This document shows, in pieces, positions 29,407 through 39,238 of a stretch of DNA of 64,000 nucleotides (position 1 is its first letter; every line of letters begins with the position of its first letter). The translations under genes were made by a program, and so were the position numbers. The stretch comes from Sporichthyaceae bacterium (GTDB lineage: Bacteria; Actinomycetota; Actinomycetes; Sporichthyales; Sporichthyaceae). The stretch covers positions 1 to 64,000 of the forward strand of contig DATASX010000030.1 in NCBI GenBank assembly GCA_036269075.1, read 5' to 3'. The notes under the pieces were generated by a model. That model searched no databases and was not told the origin of the DNA. It worked only from the letters and a program-made list of their open reading frames with translations.

Positions 29407-30231
29407 TCAGTCGTTGACGAGCTGCTCGCGCAGCGAGTCCAGAGTCCGGCTGAGTAGGCGCGAGACGTGCATCTGGGAGATGCCGAGCTCGGCGCCGATC
29501 TCGGTCTGGGTCTTGTCCTCGTAGAAGCGCATGTGGAGCATCATCCGCTCACGCTGCGGCAACCCGGCGATCAGCGGCCGGACCGAGTCGCAGTCGATGA
29601 AGAAGTTGATGCGCTCGTCCTCGACGCCGATGGTGTCGGCCACGGTGAACGACTCCTCGCCGTCGGCGTTGACCGGTGCGTCCAGCGAGGTCGGGGAGAA
29701 CGTGTCGTCCGCGGCCAGCGCCTCGCTGACCAGGTCCGTGGGCAGCGCGGCGTGCAGCGCCAACTCCTCCACCGTCGGCTCCCGGCCGAGTTGGTGGGTC
29801 ATCAACTCGTTCGACTCACGCAGCGTCGCCTTGGCCTCCTGCAGGCGCCGCGGCAGCCGGATCCAGCGTCGCTTGTCGCGGAAGTACCGCCGGATCTCAC
29901 CCTGCACGGTGGGCCGGGCGAAGGTGGTGAAGTCGTGGCCGCGGTCCACGTCGAACCGCTGGATCGCGAGCACCAGGCCCAGGTAGCCCACTTGGCGCAG
30001 CTCGTCGGCGTCGACGGCCTTGTTGGCGTACTGCGCGGCCAACCAACGCACGAGCCCGGAATGCCTGCGTACCAGGAGGTCCTGCATCCGACGCTTCTCG
30101 ACGAGCCCGGCGGTCCGCATCGCGCGGAAGAGTTCCTGGTCGGTGTACTCGGCGATGCCCGACCCCGTGACGACGGTGTCGGTGCTGGAGTAACTCCTCA
30201 TCGTCGTTGCCTTCGGCGCACCGGGATCCAT
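29407..30231 (-). CDS. RNA polymerase sigma factor, SigB/SigF/SigG (stress) type
   Basis: 274 residues from ATG 30231; ATG 30201 (MRSYSS, after GAAGG) is an equal candidate. Region 2 is clear (HSGLVRWLAAQYANKAVDADELRQVG in parts: LVRWLAAQYA, DADELRQVGYLGL, FDVDRGHDFTTFA), with the region 2.4 segment RRWIRLPRRLQE. Region 3 (MTHQLGREPTVEELA) and region 4 (LPQRERMMLHMRFYEDKTQTEIG, helix-turn-helix GISQMHVSRLLSR) are complete. This group directs general-stress transcription from GTTT-N15-GGGTAT-like promoters and is held by anti-sigma factors, none of which adjoins here. It faces treS across a 229-bp intergenic region. Confidence 0.92.
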   Translation of the reverse strand: MDPGAPKATTMRSYSSTDTVVTGSGIAEYTDQELFRAMRTAGLVEKRRMQDLLVRRHSGLVRWLAAQYANKAVDADELRQVGYLGLVLAIQRFDVDRGHDFTTFARPTVQGEIRRYFRDKRRWIRLPRRLQEAKATLRESNELMTHQLGREPTVEELALHAALPTDLVSEALAADDTFSPTSLDAPVNADGEESFTVADTIGVEDERINFFIDCDSVRPLIAGLPQRERMMLHMRFYEDKTQTEIGAELGISQMHVSRLLSRTLDSLREQLVND

Positions 30232-30397
30232 GGCCAGCTGTGTGACCGATCCCGTAGCAAGGGACGCCGACCGCCTTGCGCTCGGACGACCCGTGCATTG
30301 CCACTATCGCACAAACCAGGTTTCAGGGGGATTGTGGTTCGGTAGCCGATGACGGAAACCACGCTGTGCAACGTGCGCCCTGCACTTTTCCCGCTCA

Positions 30398-30423
30398 GTT
30401 TGCTCGCCGACTACCAGGGGTAG
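30398..30423 (+). promoter_or_regulatory. candidate SigB/F-type promoter of treS, overlapped by a palindrome
   Basis: GTTT (30398-30401), 16 bases, GGGTAG (30418-30423), matching GTTT-N14-16-GGGTAT in nine of ten positions; the treS ATG is 37 bp downstream. The -10 element is inside a perfect palindrome, CGACTACC-AGG-GGTAGTCG (30408-30426), which could be an operator. Confidence 0.5.
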
Positions 30424-30460
30424 TCGGCCAAAACCTCGCTGCGCCCTGCCTGGGGGACGA

Positions 30461-32131
<1,671 letters not shown>

Positions 32132-32140
32132 GGCGCGCGC

Positions 32141-33523
32141 ATGAATCCAGACGATCTGGCCCGCTGGTTGCCGGAGCAGCGCTGGTTCGCCGGCCGGGAT
32201 CGCCAAATCGTCGATGTCCGCGTGGGTGAGATCGGGACGTTGCTCGAGGAACCACTGGTACGGGTGCACGTGGTCACCGTCGGTTACGCGGACGGCGGCG
32301 AGGAGCGCTACCAGGTGCCGGCGGTCTATCGCGACCGACCGCTGCCCGAACTCGGTGCTGCCCTGATCGGGAGCGAAGCGACGGATGACGTCCCGCTCCT
32401 CGCCTACGACGCCACGCAGGACCCGGAGGCCGCGGCCGCCTTCTGGGCGGGGGTCCGCGGCTCGCGGCGACTGCCGGGTCTGGAGTTCCACGGCGAACAG
32501 GCCGTCACCGGGTTGGCGCCCGACCTGGTCAGTCGGATGATGCCCGCCGAGGCCAGCAACACCTCGATCGTGTTCGGCGAGGCGGTGATGCTGAAGATCT
32601 TCCGTCGGCTCACCCCTGGGCTGAGCCCGGACGTGGAGTTGTCCCGTGCCCTGCAGGAGGCCGGGAATCCGTACGTCCCGGCAGTGCTCGGCTGGCTGGA
32701 CGGGTCCTGGCACGACCCGGACGGCTCCGGCGACTCGGCCGCCCTGGCGATCGCGACCGAGTTCCTCAGCTCCGCCAGCGGCGCCTGGGACCTGGCGTTG
32801 ACCAGCCTGCGGTCGTTCCTGGCCGAGTCGGGCGAGTCGCCGGCCGACTCCGGTGCCGACTTCGGCATGGAGTCCTACCGGTTGGGCGAGGCCGTCGCAG
32901 CCATCCACTCCGACCTGGCCAAGGCGCTGGGCACCGGCCATGCCTCGGCCACCTCCATTGCGGCGAGCCTGACGAAGCGGCTGACGATCGCCGCGCATGA
33001 GGCCAATGTGCTGGCCCCGTTCGTGGTGGCCATCGAGGAGCGCTACGAGGCGATGGCCTCGGAGGGTTCGACGGTCCAGACCCAGCGCATCCACGGTGAC
33101 CTGCACCTGGGCCAGGTGCTCCGGGTGCCGGCCGGTTGGCGGATCCTGGACTTCGAGGGCGAGCCGGGCACGCCCATCGAGGAGCGCCGCGCCTTCGGCA
33201 GCCCGCTGCGCGACGTGGCCGGGATGCTGCGGTCCTTCGACTACGTGGCCGACGCCCTGCTCGGCCCGTTGGGCGACGCCGACCCGGTAACCGTCGAGCG
33301 GGCGCGGACCTGGGTGGCGCACAACCAGCTCTCGTTCGCCTCGGGGCACGCGGCACAGGGCGGCCCGTCCGGCGCGCTGGTGCTGGCGAGCTTCGTGCTC
33401 GACAAGGCCGTCTACGAGGTCGTGTACGAGAGCCGCTTCCGCCCGGAGATGGCCGCCGGGCCGCTGGCCTCGATCGAACGCATGCTCGCCGCGGTCACCC
33501 CGCCCCCCGACGACTCGGCCTGA
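32141..33523 (+). CDS. maltokinase (Mak/Pep2 type)
   Basis: 460 residues. N-terminal cap (LARWLPEQRWFAG, a hallmark of maltokinases) then a kinase-like fold with NTSIVFGEAVMLKIFRR for nucleotide binding and the catalytic loop IHGDLHLGQVLR followed by ILDFEGEPGTP. It phosphorylates maltose to maltose 1-phosphate using ATP, the donor for GlgE. Start ATG 32141 lies nine bases after treS. The GlgE and GlgB genes that normally complete this route are not in the window. Terminated by the hairpin at 33528-33554. Confidence 0.92.
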   Translation: MNPDDLARWLPEQRWFAGRDRQIVDVRVGEIGTLLEEPLVRVHVVTVGYADGGEERYQVPAVYRDRPLPELGAALIGSEATDDVPLLAYDATQDPEAAAAFWAGVRGSRRLPGLEFHGEQAVTGLAPDLVSRMMPAEASNTSIVFGEAVMLKIFRRLTPGLSPDVELSRALQEAGNPYVPAVLGWLDGSWHDPDGSGDSAALAIATEFLSSASGAWDLALTSLRSFLAESGESPADSGADFGMESYRLGEAVAAIHSDLAKALGTGHASATSIAASLTKRLTIAAHEANVLAPFVVAIEERYEAMASEGSTVQTQRIHGDLHLGQVLRVPAGWRILDFEGEPGTPIEERRAFGSPLRDVAGMLRSFDYVADALLGPLGDADPVTVERARTWVAHNQLSFASGHAAQGGPSGALVLASFVLDKAVYEVVYESRFRPEMAAGPLASIERMLAAVTPPPDDSA

Positions 33524-33527
33524 TGCA

Positions 33528-33554
33528 ACATCTGCGGACGTCGTCCGCAGATGT
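33528..33554. terminator. bidirectional 12-bp hairpin terminator between mak and the hybrid kinase
   Basis: ACATCTGCGGAC (33528-33539) pairs perfectly with GTCCGCAGATGT (33543-33554) over a three-base loop. It sits four bases past the mak stop and 21 bases past the stop of the convergent kinase gene. Confidence 0.8.
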
Positions 33555-33575
33555 CGTGAGGATCGGCCCGGACGC

Positions 33576-36500
33576 TCAGGGTTCCAGGCCGGTCTCGACC
33601 AGGCGCTCGGCCAGTTCGCGCAGCTTGATGTTGCGCTGGTTCGACGTCTTGCGCAGCCGGTCGAATGCCGTCTGGTGGGTGAGGCGGTGGCGCTCCATGA
33701 GGATGCCGACGGCGTGCGCCACCGTGCGCTGGCCGTCGAGGGCCCGGCGCAGGTGCTCCTCGGTGTGCAGGTGGCCGCTCTCGCGGAAGGCCCGGTCCAG
33801 CGCGGTGGCCAGCAGATCGCCGAGCATGCCCGCCAGTGCGCGCTCGTCGGTGGAGACCAGGCGCGGTGCGGCGAATTCGATCCACACCGAGTGCGGCTGC
33901 TCCGGAGCGGTCGCCGAGACCAGCAGGCCCGGCACCGGCATCCCCGGCCGCGGTGGCTCGGTCTCCTGGCGGGCCGCGCAGATCGTGTCGTACAGCCGCG
34001 GCGAAACCTCGGCGGTCGCGTGGGTGCCCGAGGCGCAGATGTAGGTGTCCGGCGTGACCCCGGGCTCGTCGCGGAACAGGATCGCCTCGCCCTCGAACAG
34101 CTCGCCGAGGCCGGTCACCGCCGCCGCCTGGAGCTCGGCCAGGTCGACCTGCTCGACCAGTTCGGCGGCCAGTTGCGAGGCGGCGTCGCGCCGGTTGCGG
34201 AAGTTCCGCTCCCGGGTGACGTCGCGCACCGCGCAGACGACCAGGTCCTCGCCGCTGTCCGGGTGCGGCACGGTCGAGACGGTCAGGGACACCCACACCA
34301 ACCGGCCGTTGTTGTGTCGGATCGGCAGCTCGAAGGTCCCGGCCGGTCCGGAGGCGACGGCTTCCCGCAGCGTCCGGTCGAACAGCTCACGGTGCTCGAC
34401 GTCGACCTCGTCCGGCGCCCATGCGTAGGGCGGCGCGTAGGGCAGGCCGGCGCGGCCGAAGCCGGTCAGGTGCGCGAACGCGTCGTTCATGTCCAGCACG
34501 ACGCCGGACCCGGTGGCGATCACGACGCCCTCGGTCAGGGAGCTGAGCATCGCGGCCCGCCACGAGGCGTCGCGGGAGCGGGCCCGGGCCCGCTCCAGGT
34601 TCGCCCGTAGCCGGGCCACCAGGTCCGGGCCGGAGAACGGCTTGACCACGTAGTCGTCCGCGCCGGCGCCGAGGCCTTCGGCGGTGGCCTCCTCGCCGGC
34701 CCGCGCGGAGAGCATCACCACCGGCATGTTGGCCAGGTCCGGATCCGCGCGAATCGCCGCCAGCAGCCCGAAGCCGTCGGTGCCGGGCATCATCACGTCG
34801 GCCAGGATCAGGTCGTGGGGCGAGCGCCGGGCCTCCTTGAGCGCGGCGTCACCGTCGTTGGCCAGGGTCACGTCGAACTCGGTGCCCAGCAGGCTGCGCA
34901 GGTAGGAGCGCATGTCGGCGTTGTCCTCGGCGATCAGTAGCCGGGGACGGTCGCGTTGCGCCCGCCGGTCCGGGCGCGGGCCGGGCCCGGACCACGACAG
35001 TGCCTCCTGCAGGTACGGCGCGGCGGATTCGGCGTCCGACAGCACCGACTCGATGGGGATCTGCGGGCCCTCCCCGTAGGGCACCCGGACGGTGAACACC
35101 GAGCCGACCTCGGGCTCCGAGCCGACCTCGACCGTGCCGCCGAGCAGCTTGAGCAGTTCCCCGACCAGCGCCAACCCGATGCCGCAGCCCTCCTGCGAGC
35201 GCCCGGCGGTGTTCCGGGCCCGGTAGAAGCGCTCGAACAGACGGGGCAGGTCCTCGGCGTCGATGCCCACGCCGGTGTCGGCGACGACCAGTTCGGCGTG
35301 GGTCCCGGTGTCGCGCAGCCGCACCTGGATCGACCCGGCCAAGGTGTACTTCACCGCGTTGGACAGCAGGTTCAGGACGACCCGTTCCCACATCTCGATG
35401 TCGATGAACGCCGAGCGGGGCAGCTGCGGGATCGCGACGTCGAAGCGCAGGCCGGCCGCGTCGACCGCGGGCGCGAAGTTCGCGGCCAGCGCCGCGGTGG
35501 CCGCCGAGAGGTTGACCGGCGCGGGCTGCGGGGTGAGCCGACCGGCCTCGATGCGGGCGAAGTCGAGCATGCCGCGCACCAGCGTCGAGAGGCGTTCGGT
35601 GTTGCGGGCCGCGATGCCGATCAGGTCGCGGTGCGCAGGCGCCAGCGGGGTTTCCTCGTCGGAGAGGACGTCGGCCAGCGGCGCCCCGATCAACGTCAAC
35701 GGGGTGCGCAGTTCGTGGCTCACGTCGGCGAAGAACGCGCTCTTGGCCTCGTCCAGATCGGCCAGCGCCTGGACCCGGGACCGCTCGTGCTCCAGCCGAC
35801 GGGCACCGCTCAGCGCTGCCGCGAGGTGGACCGAAGCGGTGTTGATGAACACCCGGTAGGACGCGTCGAAGGGTAGGTTCGGGCTCAGCGCGACGGTCAG
35901 CACCGCCACGCCCTTGGTCTCACCGGGCTCGCACACCGCGGTCGCGAACAACTGCTTGTGCGGGGCGGTGCCGTCGGGTGCCTGCTCGATGAGCACTCCG
36001 TTGGGGGACTGCGCCGCCCGGGCCAGGTCCGCCGGCTCCAGCACCACCCGGACACCGCCGCCGCGGGTGACCCGGGGCGGCCAGGCATCCATCCGGTGGA
36101 TCGCCACCCCGGGCAGGTCGGCGACGTTGGCCTCGAGGATCGCCGCGGCCCGGTCGACCACGCTCTCGGAGTCGGAGATCGTGGACATCTCCCCGGACAG
36201 TTGCAGGATCGTCTCCTGCCGCCGTGCCGCGATCACCTGTTCGGTGGTCTCGGTGAGCGCGCACAGCACGCCGCCGACGTGCCCGGACTCCATCGTGATC
36301 GGGGAGTAGGAGAACGTGAAGTAGCACTCCTCGGTGAACCCGTGCCGGTCGATGAACTGCGGTTGGTCCTCCGACCAGGTCGCGCCCTCACCGGCCAGCA
36401 CGCCGTGCAGCATCGGCCCGATGACTTCCCAGATCTCCGGCCAGACCGCTTGCCCGGGGGCGCCGAGGGCGTCGGAGTGCTTGTTCTCGCCCATGATCTG

Positions 36501-36758
36501 GCGGTACGCGTCGTTGTAGAGCATGACGAGTTCCGGGCCCCACCACAGGACCATCGGGAACTTCGAGGACACGCACATGCCGACGGCCGAGCGCAGCGTG
36601 GCCGGCCAGCCCGCCAGCGGCCCGAGCGGGTTGTTGGACCAGTCGTGGGCCGCGATCGCCGGGCCCATCTCGCCGCAGGACTGCAGGTGCGACTGCCAGC
36701 GCGCGCTGACGTCCGCGCCGGGGGCCGATTGCTGTGGAACGCTGGGCTTCTTGGGCAT
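33576..36758 (-). CDS. hybrid sensor histidine kinase: PAS, GAF, HisKA, HATPase, receiver, PAS, GAF, ANTAR
   Basis: 1060 residues, no membrane helix, so a cytosolic sensor. PAS-like region 25-165 (NNPLGPLAGWPATLRSAV, PITMESGHVGG), GAF-like 190-330, HisKA with phospho-His in FFADVSHELRTPLTLIG (about 347), HATPase with NLLSNAVKYT and GCGIGLALV, receiver with phospho-Asp in LILADVMMPGTDGFG (about 654) and Lys in VVKPFSG, a second PAS (730-860), a second GAF (865-990) and a C-terminal ANTAR domain (about 1000-1055, AVGILMERHRLTHQTAFDRLR). ANTAR domains bind paired hairpins in nascent RNA and prevent termination. Sensor, phosphorelay and RNA-binding output in one chain is uncommon. Ligands unknown. 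Confidence 0.92.
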   Translation of the reverse strand: MPKKPSVPQQSAPGADVSARWQSHLQSCGEMGPAIAAHDWSNNPLGPLAGWPATLRSAVGMCVSSKFPMVLWWGPELVMLYNDAYRQIMGENKHSDALGAPGQAVWPEIWEVIGPMLHGVLAGEGATWSEDQPQFIDRHGFTEECYFTFSYSPITMESGHVGGVLCALTETTEQVIAARRQETILQLSGEMSTISDSESVVDRAAAILEANVADLPGVAIHRMDAWPPRVTRGGGVRVVLEPADLARAAQSPNGVLIEQAPDGTAPHKQLFATAVCEPGETKGVAVLTVALSPNLPFDASYRVFINTASVHLAAALSGARRLEHERSRVQALADLDEAKSAFFADVSHELRTPLTLIGAPLADVLSDEETPLAPAHRDLIGIAARNTERLSTLVRGMLDFARIEAGRLTPQPAPVNLSAATAALAANFAPAVDAAGLRFDVAIPQLPRSAFIDIEMWERVVLNLLSNAVKYTLAGSIQVRLRDTGTHAELVVADTGVGIDAEDLPRLFERFYRARNTAGRSQEGCGIGLALVGELLKLLGGTVEVGSEPEVGSVFTVRVPYGEGPQIPIESVLSDAESAAPYLQEALSWSGPGPRPDRRAQRDRPRLLIAEDNADMRSYLRSLLGTEFDVTLANDGDAALKEARRSPHDLILADVMMPGTDGFGLLAAIRADPDLANMPVVMLSARAGEEATAEGLGAGADDYVVKPFSGPDLVARLRANLERARARSRDASWRAAMLSSLTEGVVIATGSGVVLDMNDAFAHLTGFGRAGLPYAPPYAWAPDEVDVEHRELFDRTLREAVASGPAGTFELPIRHNNGRLVWVSLTVSTVPHPDSGEDLVVCAVRDVTRERNFRNRRDAASQLAAELVEQVDLAELQAAAVTGLGELFEGEAILFRDEPGVTPDTYICASGTHATAEVSPRLYDTICAARQETEPPRPGMPVPGLLVSATAPEQPHSVWIEFAAPRLVSTDERALAGMLGDLLATALDRAFRESGHLHTEEHLRRALDGQRTVAHAVGILMERHRLTHQTAFDRLRKTSNQRNIKLRELAERLVETGLEP

Positions 36759-36908
36759 ACCTGTCCAGGAACCGTGCCCTCGTGAGAGGGCGGCGGCGGG
36801 TCGGCTGCTTGTTCAACCGCTCGCCGTCGCGAGCCTATCCCGGCTCAAGCGGGATGGACCGGTCAACGCGACCACAGGTGCCCCGTCGGGTGAATCCGCC
36901 ACGAAGGT

Positions 36909-37544
36909 TCAGCGCGCCTGGCTGAACTTCACCGTGTAGGTCTTGCCGTCGACCTTGGTCAGCTCGACCTGGAGCTTGCCGGCGCGAACCGACTTGCCAG
37001 GGGTCAGCGTCAGTTTCTTGCCGCCGACGGTGAGCACGAGCTGCTTGGCCGAGGCCTTGTCGAGCTTGGCGGTGCTGCCGAGGACCTTCGCGGTGCCGGT
37101 GGCGGTGCCGGCGAACAGCACCGTGCAGGTCGAGCCGCTGCAGGAGGTGTGCAACCCGCCGGGCATCGAGGCGGCCATGTTCGGGTCGGACATGTTCATC
37201 GGCATCGCCGAGGAAGCCATCGTCGACCCGTCGGGCATCTTCATGGTCCCGCCGGTCGACGGCGCCGCGGGACCGCTGCCCTTCATGGTCATCCCGGGCA
37301 TGTTCATCCCGGGCATGCTCGACGAACTGCCCGAGGACCCGCCGGACGAGCCACCGCCGGACATCCCCGGCATCGACGACATCGAGGAGGATCCCGGGCC
37401 CATGTCCATGCCGGACATGGAGTTGTCGTCGGCTGAGTTGGTGTTGCCGGACTGGCCGATCACGGTGCCGAACATGATCACCACCCCGGTCACGCCGGCG
37501 AGGAACGGCATGACTCCGACGTCGGTGCGGATGCCAAAATTCAT
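36909..37544 (-). CDS. Met-rich exported protein, possible copper-binding role
   Basis: 211 residues from ATG 37544, with GGGAG seven bases upstream; the frame is open to 37607 but overlaps the LivM gene. One hydrophobic segment (VGVMPFLAGVTGVVIMFGTVIG) is an uncleaved anchor or signal. Next comes a Met/Gly/Ser-rich region (MSGMDMGP, SSMPGMNMPGMTMKG, MPMNMSDPNMAASMPGG) resembling Met-motif copper binders. A folded C-terminal domain (about 125-211) contains a CSGSTC pair and LTLTPGKSVRAGK, ending KTYTVKFSQAR. It follows the livM stop by 16 bases, so is cotranscribed. Copper binding is inferred from motif type only. Confidence 0.6.
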   Translation of the reverse strand: MNFGIRTDVGVMPFLAGVTGVVIMFGTVIGQSGNTNSADDNSMSGMDMGPGSSSMSSMPGMSGGGSSGGSSGSSSSMPGMNMPGMTMKGSGPAAPSTGGTMKMPDGSTMASSAMPMNMSDPNMAASMPGGLHTSCSGSTCTVLFAGTATGTAKVLGSTAKLDKASAKQLVLTVGGKKLTLTPGKSVRAGKLQVELTKVDGKTYTVKFSQAR

Positions 37545-37560
37545 CAGTTTGCTCCCGGCC

Positions 37561-38760
37561 TCAGTTGCTCGCCGTGCTGCGTCGATCGGGGGACCAGAAG
37601 TCCACACCGCCGTCCTCGGCGCGCAAGGTGCGATAGGCCTGTGCGGCCGATCGGTCCGGCAGTTGGGCCCAGCGCGGTCGCCGGGGCCGCGACACCAGCG
37701 TGAGCATCCCGCGCGGACCGTCCTTCGCCCACACGTGCCGGACCTTCTCGATCCCGTCGGCCAGGGCCCCGCTCACGCCGCGTGGCCCGAGCAGGACGCC
37801 GACCAGCAGGGCCACGCCACCGAGCAGCAGGGGCTGGAATCGGTACTGCTCGAGTGCCATCGGCAACGCCATGAAGAACATTCCGCCGAGGAACACGGCG
37901 GGCACCGAGTCGAACCCGGCGAAGACCGGGACGGCCAGGAAGAACACCGACTGCAGCGCGAAGAACTGGTCGACCCCGGGCGGGGCACCCAGTTGTGGGG
38001 CCCACAGCGCGCCGCCGATCCCGGCGAACAGGCCGCCCATGGCGAACCCGGCGATGCGGTACTTCCACGGGTTCACGCCGACCGAGGCGGCGGCCTGCTT
38101 GTCGGTGCCGACCAGCAGCATCGCCCGGCCGTACCGGGAGTGCCGGAACCGTTCCACCAGTACGACGCACACGATCGAGAGCACCATCAGGAAGAAGTAC
38201 TCGCCGTGCTCGTTGCGCAGGGACAGCCCGTAGAAGTTGGGCCGTGGCACGAACGGCGCCTGCAGGCCGCCGGTGAGCTTGCCGGAGGTGAAGACCGAGT
38301 TCTCGATCGTGAACTGCACGGCCAGCGTCAGGATCATCACGTAGATCGCGGTCAGCCGGGCGGAGACCATCGCGACCGCGATCGAGATCGCCACCACGAT
38401 CGCCGTACCGAACAGGCAGGCCACCGGGTACGGCCAGTTCAGGCCGTCGGTGTTGGTGCGGTAGGCCCAGCCGGAGAGGTAGATCGCGGTGCCGGTCAGG
38501 CCGGCCTGCATCAGGGTGATCTCGCGGGCGTAGCCGGACACGATCAGCGTCCCCAGCGCGACGATGCCCATGATGAACGACATCTGGATGATGAACAGCC
38601 AGTAGTTGTTCTCGAACGTGCCCAGCGCCACACCGAGCACGACCAGCAGCGGCTTGCCGATGCCGCGATTGTGACGACCGGAGATCCCGGCAAACACCTC
38701 CTCGGAGCGCTCCTGGGACCGATGGAGAGTGGACCTCCGGGCCAGCGTGATGCTGGACAC
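37561..38760 (-). CDS. LivM-type branched-chain amino-acid ABC transporter permease
   Basis: 399 residues from GTG 38760 (GGGAGG four bases upstream); ATG 38775 adds five residues but lacks a ribosome site. Nine or ten membrane helices, with IVSGYAREITLMQAGL near the start and the permease coupling motif VGTDKQAAASVGVNPWKYRIAGFAMGG, here split as VGTDKQAAASVG and KYRIAGFAMGGL, diagnostic of LivM. It imports amino acids or related ligands together with LivH, two ATPases and a binding protein, none of which adjoins. A basic C-terminal extension of about 60 residues is longer than usual. A TetR-type gene is divergent 95 bp away. Confidence 0.88.
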   Translation of the reverse strand: MSSITLARRSTLHRSQERSEEVFAGISGRHNRGIGKPLLVVLGVALGTFENNYWLFIIQMSFIMGIVALGTLIVSGYAREITLMQAGLTGTAIYLSGWAYRTNTDGLNWPYPVACLFGTAIVVAISIAVAMVSARLTAIYVMILTLAVQFTIENSVFTSGKLTGGLQAPFVPRPNFYGLSLRNEHGEYFFLMVLSIVCVVLVERFRHSRYGRAMLLVGTDKQAAASVGVNPWKYRIAGFAMGGLFAGIGGALWAPQLGAPPGVDQFFALQSVFFLAVPVFAGFDSVPAVFLGGMFFMALPMALEQYRFQPLLLGGVALLVGVLLGPRGVSGALADGIEKVRHVWAKDGPRGMLTLVSRPRRPRWAQLPDRSAAQAYRTLRAEDGGVDFWSPDRRSTASN

Positions 38761-38779
38761 GGCGCCTCCCAACATAAAG

Positions 38780-38793
38780 ACTGACTGGTCGGT
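38780..38793. promoter_or_regulatory. candidate TetR-type operator between livM and the TetR gene
   Basis: ACTGACT-GGTCGGT is an imperfect inverted repeat (five of seven pairs), 20 bp before the livM start and 63 bp before the TetR start. ACCGACC-type palindromes are common operators of TetR-family repressors. Assigned on position and shape only. Confidence 0.35.
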
Positions 38794-38855
38794 TTGTTTG
38801 GTACATTGTCGGTGCGGGACTGTGTACTACTCAGGACTGGCGGACGCAGGTCGCG

Positions 38856-39152
38856 GTGCCGAAGATCGGCCCTGACGTGCGGGCGGCCCGTCGCGGCCAA
38901 TTCGTTTCTGCTGCCCGCGCGCCGGCCGCTGAAACCGGGTTCCGCACGCCGACGATCGACGACGTGTGCGCCCGCGCGGGGCTGTCCAAGGGCGCTTTCC
39001 ACGTGCACTTCTCGTCCAAGCAGGAGCTGCTGCACCACGCTGACGACCCGGCCGGATTCCGGTGGGAGAACGTGGCGAAGGTCGTCGACATCCTGCTCGA
39101 CCACCTGCGGGTGAACACGCGGGTTTTAGGGCACCTCTCCCAGTCCCGATAG
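38856..39152 (+). CDS. truncated TetR-family regulator (DNA-binding domain only)
   Basis: 98 residues from GTG 38856. Residues 8-60 carry the TetR helix-turn-helix (PTIDDVCARAGLSKGAFHVHFSSKQELLHH, shown as TIDDVCARAGLSKG and FHVHFSSKQELL). Family members have about 190-220 residues with a ligand-binding half; here only a short helix (ENVAKVVDILLDHL) follows before the stop. The stop codon lies in the left arm of a large palindrome (39129-39156), suggesting the gene was cut by that sequence. It may be a dimer-poor remnant or a functional mini-regulator of livM. Confidence 0.6.
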   Translation: MPKIGPDVRAARRGQFVSAARAPAAETGFRTPTIDDVCARAGLSKGAFHVHFSSKQELLHHADDPAGFRWENVAKVVDILLDHLRVNTRVLGHLSQSR

Positions 39153-39200
39153 GCGGCGTGGCCACCCGTCCGCATCCGCCTGGGACTGGGAGACATGCCC
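39129..39200. repeat. large imperfect palindrome at the end of the truncated TetR gene
   Basis: Left arm 39129-39156 and right arm 39176-39200 pair over about 23 bases: GGGCA, two mismatches, TCTCCCAGTCCC, a three-base bulge, AGGCGG, with a 19-base loop. It could be a strong terminator for tetR, but is longer than the others in this window and contains the tetR stop. A small mobile palindromic element is the alternative. Confidence 0.7.
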
Positions 39201-39238
39201 TGCGGCGTGTGTCCCGGATTCCCGGGCGCCGGCTGGGT

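Noticed and set aside
36776-36791. GCCCTC-GTGA-GAGGGC hairpin before the hybrid kinase start as an ANTAR target
   Set aside because: Only one hairpin with a four-base loop; ANTAR targets have two hairpins with six-base loops carrying A1 and G4.
38794-39114. Plus-strand frame from ATG 38794 overlapping the TetR gene
   Set aside because: Different frame from the TetR helix-turn-helix and full of Arg/Ser; the 38856 frame has the domain.
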